Assembly: GCA_963576565.1 (NCBI GenBank)
Contig: OY755046.1
Location: 68,787,719 to 68,851,718, forward strand
Direction: 5' to 3'
Origin: Aspidapion aeneum
Taxonomy: Eukaryota > Arthropoda > Insecta > Coleoptera > Brentidae
DNA: 64,000 nucleotides
Made by a program: the position numbers and the translations under genes. The notes beneath the pieces were generated by a model. The model did not search any database. It worked only from the letters and a program-made list of their open reading frames with translations, and was not told the DNA's origin. How positions within the stretch are numbered: position 1 is the first letter of the stretch; each line of letters opens with the position of its first letter. Below, piece by piece: positions 58,549 through 64,000 of the stretch.

Positions 58549-58912
58549 GGTGACCAATTACACTATTAAGGTGGTTCCAGGTTTCGCCATACATTTCTGT
58601 TATATAATTCCATAATTTCCTTTTGTATAATATTACAAAATCTTGTTGGAATTTTCGTTATCTTTTATCGCCATAAGTACCTCAGCATAATATAAACCCT
58701 TTACATCATTTAATGGAACCAACCTTTCGAAAAAAGAAAATTTCATTTTAAAATTGGTACAAATCAAGTTAAGTATCTACAAGCTTTTACATCACAGAAA
58801 ATATACTGGCCTATGACCAAAATATCTGAAATGTTACTTTGAACGATACTTATAAATCTGTAAAACATTTTTTGCCCAATTCGGTTTATTTTCTTGTAAT
58901 GGTCACCCTTAG
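58549..58912. mobile_element. Small MITE with TAGGGTGACCA ends
   Basis: TAGGGTGACCAATTAC at the left is inverted as GTAATGGTCACCCTTA at the right, about 364 bp apart. AT-rich interior, no protein. Related by its AGGGTG end style to the element at 62733-63560. Confidence 0.6.
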
Positions 58913-59100
58913 AAAAATAAAATAAAAAATATAGTGTTTTATTAGATATACATCACAATGCCACAACTATTCCGCTAATCTGTCAAGTTGTCACCGGCGA
59001 TAATCCAGGGACATTTTTTTATACATTTTATTAGAGAAAATCACTTTTCCACTTTGTTATTTATGTATATAAATTTTAACTATTTATATAGTACAACCAT

Positions 59101-59427
59101 TACCCAATGAAAACTCTTTCATATAGGTCTCCAATTTTGGACCCTTTGTTAATTTTTTCACCATATTTTTCCACCAAGAATTTTTTATATCGCCGGTGTA
59201 TTTTTGATTAGTTTAAAGAAGCTCTAAATTTTGCAGCCACTTTTGAAAACATCATACAAATATTACCCAATGAAAACTCTTTCATATAGGTCTCCAATTT
59301 TGGACCCTTTGCTAGTTTTTTCACCATATTTTTCCACTAATAATTTTTATATCGCCGGTGTATTTTTTGTTATTAGTTGTAAGAAGCTCTAAATTTTGTA
59401 TCTACTTTTTCCAATTTTATGGTCAAA
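59101..59427. repeat. 163-bp direct tandem duplication
   Basis: TACCCAATGAAAACTCTTTC at 59101 and 59264; both units go on with ATATAGGTCTCCAATTTTGG, ACCCTTTG, TTCACCATATTTTTCCAC, TATCGCCGGTGTATTTTT and AAGCTCTAAATTTTG. Confidence 0.9.
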
Positions 59428-60526
59428 TCTTTACACCATTTTTTTTAAGTTAGCACATAAAGTACGGGCTTGTCTATTTCTTAATTCAGGGAATATTAAA
59501 TCATCAAGGACTTTAGAAAAAAATTTAAGTACTAAATTTGCAACACTAGAATCCTTGTAACTGTTTATTGCCAGATGATCAAAAATTCATAGAGGATTTA
59601 CCCGACTACACAAGGTACGAAGAAGAAAATTAATAGATATAAGAATCCTGTAGTCGGTTTTCTTTATGGCCCAGTCTAGAAATAGAAATTGCAGGATGAT
59701 CAAATGTTCGATCATGTCGGGTTTTGTTTATTGGCCAATGAGAAGATAGATGAGAAGTCTCAATTTGTTGTAGATAAATATGCATGTCTCTGGGCCATAA
59801 TTATCCATGATTTTATAAGTGACAACAGTCAGATTATTGCATTATAAGTTTCTTTTGATGTAGAAGAGAAAACCCCCGACTTATGAGAATTCTAGCAATT
59901 CTAACCATATGATAGAAGATTTCATAATAGAGAGCTTTTTTATAACAGAAGGTGGACTAAGATATTAGAAAATCTAGACTATAAAAAGTCTTCACTTTGA
60001 GAATTCATATAAAATGTTTATAATATTTGAGGATTGCTGAACCATTGAATTTTTATTTTTTAAATAATACTTTTTAGGCTTTCTAAATTAAAACCTATAT
60101 CTGTTGCAAGTATTCTAAGAAAATACTTTTGTTTAATTAAATAGGTACTTAAAAACGAAGTGCCAAAGATTGCTGGCTTAAAACTTCGAAATCCATTTGG
60201 GAATAAAAAAAATGTTGGCCCAACTCATAGACTTTTAGTAATTAGGGAAATTTTAGTAAGCTGTTGTTTTTAACTGTGAACAAATCGATACATCAGCCCA
60301 ACCAATTTTACCAAAGATATTAGCACTCAATTCAAGCATTCAAAGATTTTAAAAATCGTGTTTATTTTGAAAAAAAACCAAAGTTGAAACTCAAAATCGA
60401 GTCAAAAACTTAGGGGGTGCGTGGGGCCAAGCGACAACTTTAAATATACATTTTATCATTCGATTTAACCAAAGAACTCAACAAATTCAAAAAAACATTC
60501 GGTCCATTCCTCATTCAGTTACTTAC
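59428..60526. other. Intergenic or intron, unassigned
   Basis: AT-rich; no frame or repeat recognised apart from a repeated CAGATGATCAAA / CAGGATGATCAAA near 59572 and 59692 and a run containing GGGGGTGCGTGGGGCC at 60413. Confidence 0.4.
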
Positions 60527-60562
60527 CGTCACTTTGACGTTGTTAATTTCACCCATTTCCAT
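60527..60562 (-). CDS. Possible first coding exon of an unknown minus-strand gene
   Basis: ATGGAAATGGGTGAAATTAA onward reads MEMGEINNVKVT (12 codons, phase 0) directly into GTAAGTAAC, a strong donor. The sequence before the ATG (TTTAAACTAAAA) is an acceptable start context. No later exon could be linked; the sequence to the left is occupied by satellites. Rests only on start plus donor, so it may be chance. Confidence 0.28.
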
Positions 60563-60785
60563 TTTTAGTTTAAATAACCCAAGAGTGGTGACTATGGGTG
60601 ACATTTTACACTATTACCATAGAGTAATACATACTACTATAAAGTAGTTTTACCTTATGCTTTTAAAACGCCATCTACATCTCCTTTTTGGACTTAGAAG
60701 AATAATAAATCGCTTTACCATTTTCTAAGGCTTCTATGTATTTATTTGAAGATGGCTTATATATACAGGGGTACTTTTCACCACA

Positions 60786-61040
60786 GAAAAGTCACCCTCT
60801 TCTGTGCTTTCAGTACGAGGTACTGTAACAGCGAGTCACTCTCTTCTGTGGTGGTACTGTACACACCGCCATTTGCCGACACCTAGTGCCGGGGAACCGA
60901 ACCGCAGCCCAAAGAAGAGTCACCCTCTTCTGTGTTTTCAGTACGAGGTACTGTTACAGCGAGTCACTCTCTTCTGTGGTACTGTACACACCAACATTTG
61001 CCAACGTTAACGTCGGGGATGAGTAGGGCCGCAGCCCATA
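60786..61040. repeat. 128-bp tandem duplication, CTCTTCTGTG-rich
   Basis: Two copies of GTCACCCTCTTCTGTG, TTTCAGTACGAGGTACTGT, ACAGCGAGTCACTCTCTTCT, GTACTGTACACACC, ATTTGCC start at about 60786 and 60914. Each has the palindrome CAGTACGAGGTACTG. Frames through it are by-products. Confidence 0.85.
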
Positions 61041-62732
61041 AAATATGGCTTTATGCCTTATTTATACAGGGTAATTATACAGGGAAATTATATAGTTATT
61101 CCCTCCCCCCACCCGTTTTAAACAACAAAAGCTACTTTTGCTTTTCAATTTGCAAAATTATTTAATTGATTGAGTTTAATTATGTTTAGATAAAAAATCA
61201 GAAATGCCCAGAAATGACAAAATGACAGAGTATAACCATAATGCGATTTTTTTTTGTTCGCAATATAGGATACAAGAAATGGCTACGGATATTAGATTAA
61301 ATTTGTAGCGCTCTGTGATTTTTTATTTCAAATCATTTTATTTTTTCAAACTCGCTAGTGCCCCAAAAACTAAATTTTTATTATTTTTTATTATTTAAAA
61401 TTTTTTACAACCCCTGAATCCTTTACCCAAAATCAAGCCTAAACATGGTTAAGATCAATAAGATCTTGTTTCTTTTTTTAAAATAAGTTTGGGCATGTTG
61501 AATCTAAGGCTTAATAACTCAGTAGAAACCGACTGGACCAAATTGACGAATGTCACAAATCATTTGTACAGCATTTTTTCCCATATTTTCCTATTTTTAT
61601 TTAAAATTGTGGACCAACTATATATTTTCCCTTTTATATAAAATTGTACCATCCCAGATATATCAAAAATACATGGTAGCACCTCTTTTTTTGCGTCGGG
61701 GGTTGTAAACATAGATATAACACAGGAAAAATTATCACAAATACAAAAAGATCCAAGAACAAAGAAATCAGTGGCGTACAAAAGGTAGGAAAAGGATATA
61801 CATACTCAATAAACCCATTCACATTTTTAAGGAAATGAATGAACTAATTTCCAAAGGATTTTCATTAGGATTTATGATTCCCTCTAAAACTAGAGATATA
61901 TAAGTAAGAGAGGATGCAGTCAGAGTAGCTTTTTTTTAGATTCTATTAAAGTTGGTCTATACTCAACTTCTTTATAGAGAGGATGCAGTACGCCACTGGA
62001 TTTTTGTCATCTGGAACTTTTAACAGTTATTTTAAAGGAATTCTATGTTTATTTTAAGTACTTTTTTATCAATTATAGGGACAAATGTCACACCCGTTAA
62101 TAGTGGCGGCCCTTTTTTTATTTTATGGTACCCCTATACCTTTTGAAGAATATTTCTCTAGTTTGTTTTTTTAACAAACTTTTAATTAAAAACTTGTTTC
62201 GTAGTTTTTTTTTCTCATGTCTTTTTTTTTACATCTTTACAATGTTTCAATTACTACAAACTATTTTTGTAGTTTTATTTTCCCATGTCATTTTTCGACT
62301 TGTGTACAATACTTCGATTGCAGATAGGTACCTTTAACCATATTACCAATTTCTGGGAACCGCCACTATATAGGTTTATTTTTAAATTTAATATCATGTG
62401 GAATGTCATAATCCAGGGGGAATATATAATCCATTTCTGTGGAAAAGTGCAATTATCCTAAACAGGCACATAGGCGTAGTTAAGGAATACAAAATTAACA
62501 ATACTATACCAATTTGTTTAAAAATATGCAGGTATCTATAAACACCTATTGTTTTTTTGAAACTTTTTCATATAAGTCTCTAAACGTCTCCTTTGCATAA
62601 GACGTAATTTTTTTTTAAAATAACGGGTGTGACAGATCAGAGGGGGGTTTTTAGACAAGCCCTTTTTGACAGAAAGCTTCATAAGTTGTGACAAATTGCA
62701 ATAATATATCATTAATTGACACTACTACCATA
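61041..62732. other. Intergenic, unassigned
   Basis: AT-rich. GAGAGGATGCAGT occurs at 61908 and 61977 flanking a 70-bp segment. Several short hydrophobic open frames on both strands (61560-61822, 62125-62337) are T-rich low-complexity and are not called as genes. Confidence 0.4.
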
Positions 62733-63560
62733 TTAGGGTGGTTCAGAACATTTTAGGGTTACCATCAGTTGCTTGCTTTGCTCGGAACCATACACACATT
62801 TATTTTGCGTAACGGTACCATTTCTTTCTTGATCCAAAAATAAATGTCGATTTTAGTAGATTTTTAGACATAATAGTTTTTTTTAGGTATCGTTTTTGTG
62901 TTGGTCCGAGCAAAAAACTCATTTTTAAAACAGTTTTATAAACTAGTTTTTTAATATTTGGAATTAATTTTATTTCTAATTCCAGTCTTTCTTTTGTTAA
63001 ACCTTCCATTTGCCAAAATTGCAAATTTATCAATTTAAACATTTTTAGGGACTTTTAATATTATAAGTCCTATTTTTTGTACGTAGGGATGGTAACCCTT
63101 ACACCTAACTCGTTTAACTAGAATCTAGTGTTTTTTTTTTAAGTTTCATCCCATTTTTAGATCTTCATAATTTAAGACCTACATTTTAGGTATGCATTGC
63201 ATTGCATACTTTGATAATTTTATACCAATTTTTTTGTTAAAAAAACAATCTAGAGCCTTTCTTTTTTAAGATTTACCCAATTTTGTAATTTTCCCAACTA
63301 CGGAAAAACTTGTGTGACGTAAACTTGTATGTCCATTTTATACGTCACCAGGGGCACCGGCGATCTTCAGGGATTAAAGAAGAAGGAATTTTTACCTCCA
63401 TTCTTTTTTTTATAAGTTTCCAGATTTACAACTCAAAATAGAGTCAGTACTAGGAACATATTTATATATAGGTAGGGTTAATTCAAAATAACTTTGCATA
63501 GATCGCCGGTAAGCGTAGTTGGGATTTTTTTGTAATTTACCTAGTTCTGAACCACCCTTA
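62733..63560. mobile_element. TIR element with TTAGGGTGGTTCAGAAC ends
   Basis: TTAGGGTGGTTCAGAAC at the left is inverted as GTTCTGAACCACCCTTA at the right (63544-63560). 828 bp, no transposase frame. CACCGGCGAT and ATCGCCGGT words inside also occur at 58990-59360. Confidence 0.7.
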
Positions 63561-64000
63561 GCTTTAAAGAAAATGACAAGCTACTTACAATCCTTAACAT
63601 AAACCAACCTGAACTGAGCTTTTTTGCAGGACTGCGTCGTGATATAAAAAGTTTCTGGGGCGACCCAAAATATTATTCACCTTTATTTTCATATAGAAAA
63701 TTAATAACATCTATATAAAATTATCAAAATTTGTTAAGTAAAATTAACAATATTTGCATATATAACTTATATTTGACCCTCAATATTTTCTCAAGACTAC
63801 AGCCCTGCTTATTAGGCGTTATAATTTTCGACACGCGAGTTTTATATGTCATTGTCATTGTCAGTAGGATGAGAATGATGAGATGAGAATCATGGATAAT
63901 AATGGAACATATTAGTGGCGTAGCCTGTTACACTGGAATATACATATTATTAGCTTTGTTGTTGCTTGTAAGGATGTTGTCTTCCAGAAATAGAAGAAAT
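63561..64000. other. Window edge, unassigned
   Basis: AT-rich; no coding exon, RNA gene or repeat recognised. Confidence 0.4.

Overview
This is eukaryotic nuclear DNA, AT-rich and dominated by repeats. It is most likely from an insect, and a beetle is a reasonable but unproven guess. The reasons are two spliced genes with GT-AG introns, insect-style non-LTR and Penelope-like retroelements, a Tigger/pogo-type DNA transposon, many short TIR elements and three separate satellite arrays. There are no bacterial features; almost all open frames longer than 60 codons are translations of satellite or transposon DNA.

Two genes can be assembled by hand. (1) On the minus strand at 825-7431 is the 3' part of a KMT5A/PR-Set7 (SET8) histone H4K20 monomethyltransferase. 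Five exons join in phase, give 278 residues and contain a complete C-terminal SET domain (GRG, RLVNHS and YDYG motifs); the 5' exon(s) were not found. (2) On the plus strand at 9048-44564 is an eight-exon gene whose first two exons encode an SSNA1/NA14-like coiled coil. They are followed by a repeat-rich exon, three short-to-medium linker exons, a charged helical exon and a lysine/aspartate-rich tail. The eight exons total 1734 nt (577 residues plus stop) with every junction in phase. The two genes are divergent.

Layout. 1-7.4 kb: KMT5A, whose last intron is almost filled by a foldback element. 7.5-9.0 kb: a 169-bp tandem repeat and a Tigger-type element. 9-13.1 kb: SSNA1-like exons 1-2 with non-LTR and Penelope-like insertions in the introns. 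13.1-31 kb: exon 3, decayed duplicates of exon 3, and between them a 14.7-kb array of about 142 copies of a 103-bp satellite. 31-44.6 kb: exons 4-8, with introns carrying Crypton-like fragments, a second foldback copy with a nested element, and a family of hairpin-ended, (ACAG)n-bearing elements. 44.7-47.1 kb: a piggyBac-like MITE, a second block of the 169-bp repeat split by a 199-bp MITE, and a large nested foldback. 47.8-52.9 kb: a 142-bp satellite. 53.2-57.4 kb: a 284-bp satellite. 57.4-64 kb: degenerate repeats, MITEs and a possible first exon of a third gene on the minus strand.

The most notable structural point is that the 103-bp satellite monomer is the 3'-terminal segment of the dispersed (ACAG)n elements found several times at 32-44 kb. 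The array therefore looks like the tandem amplification of a transposon end inside a duplicated-exon region of the SSNA1-like gene. All calls come from reading the sequence; no database search or alignment was run.
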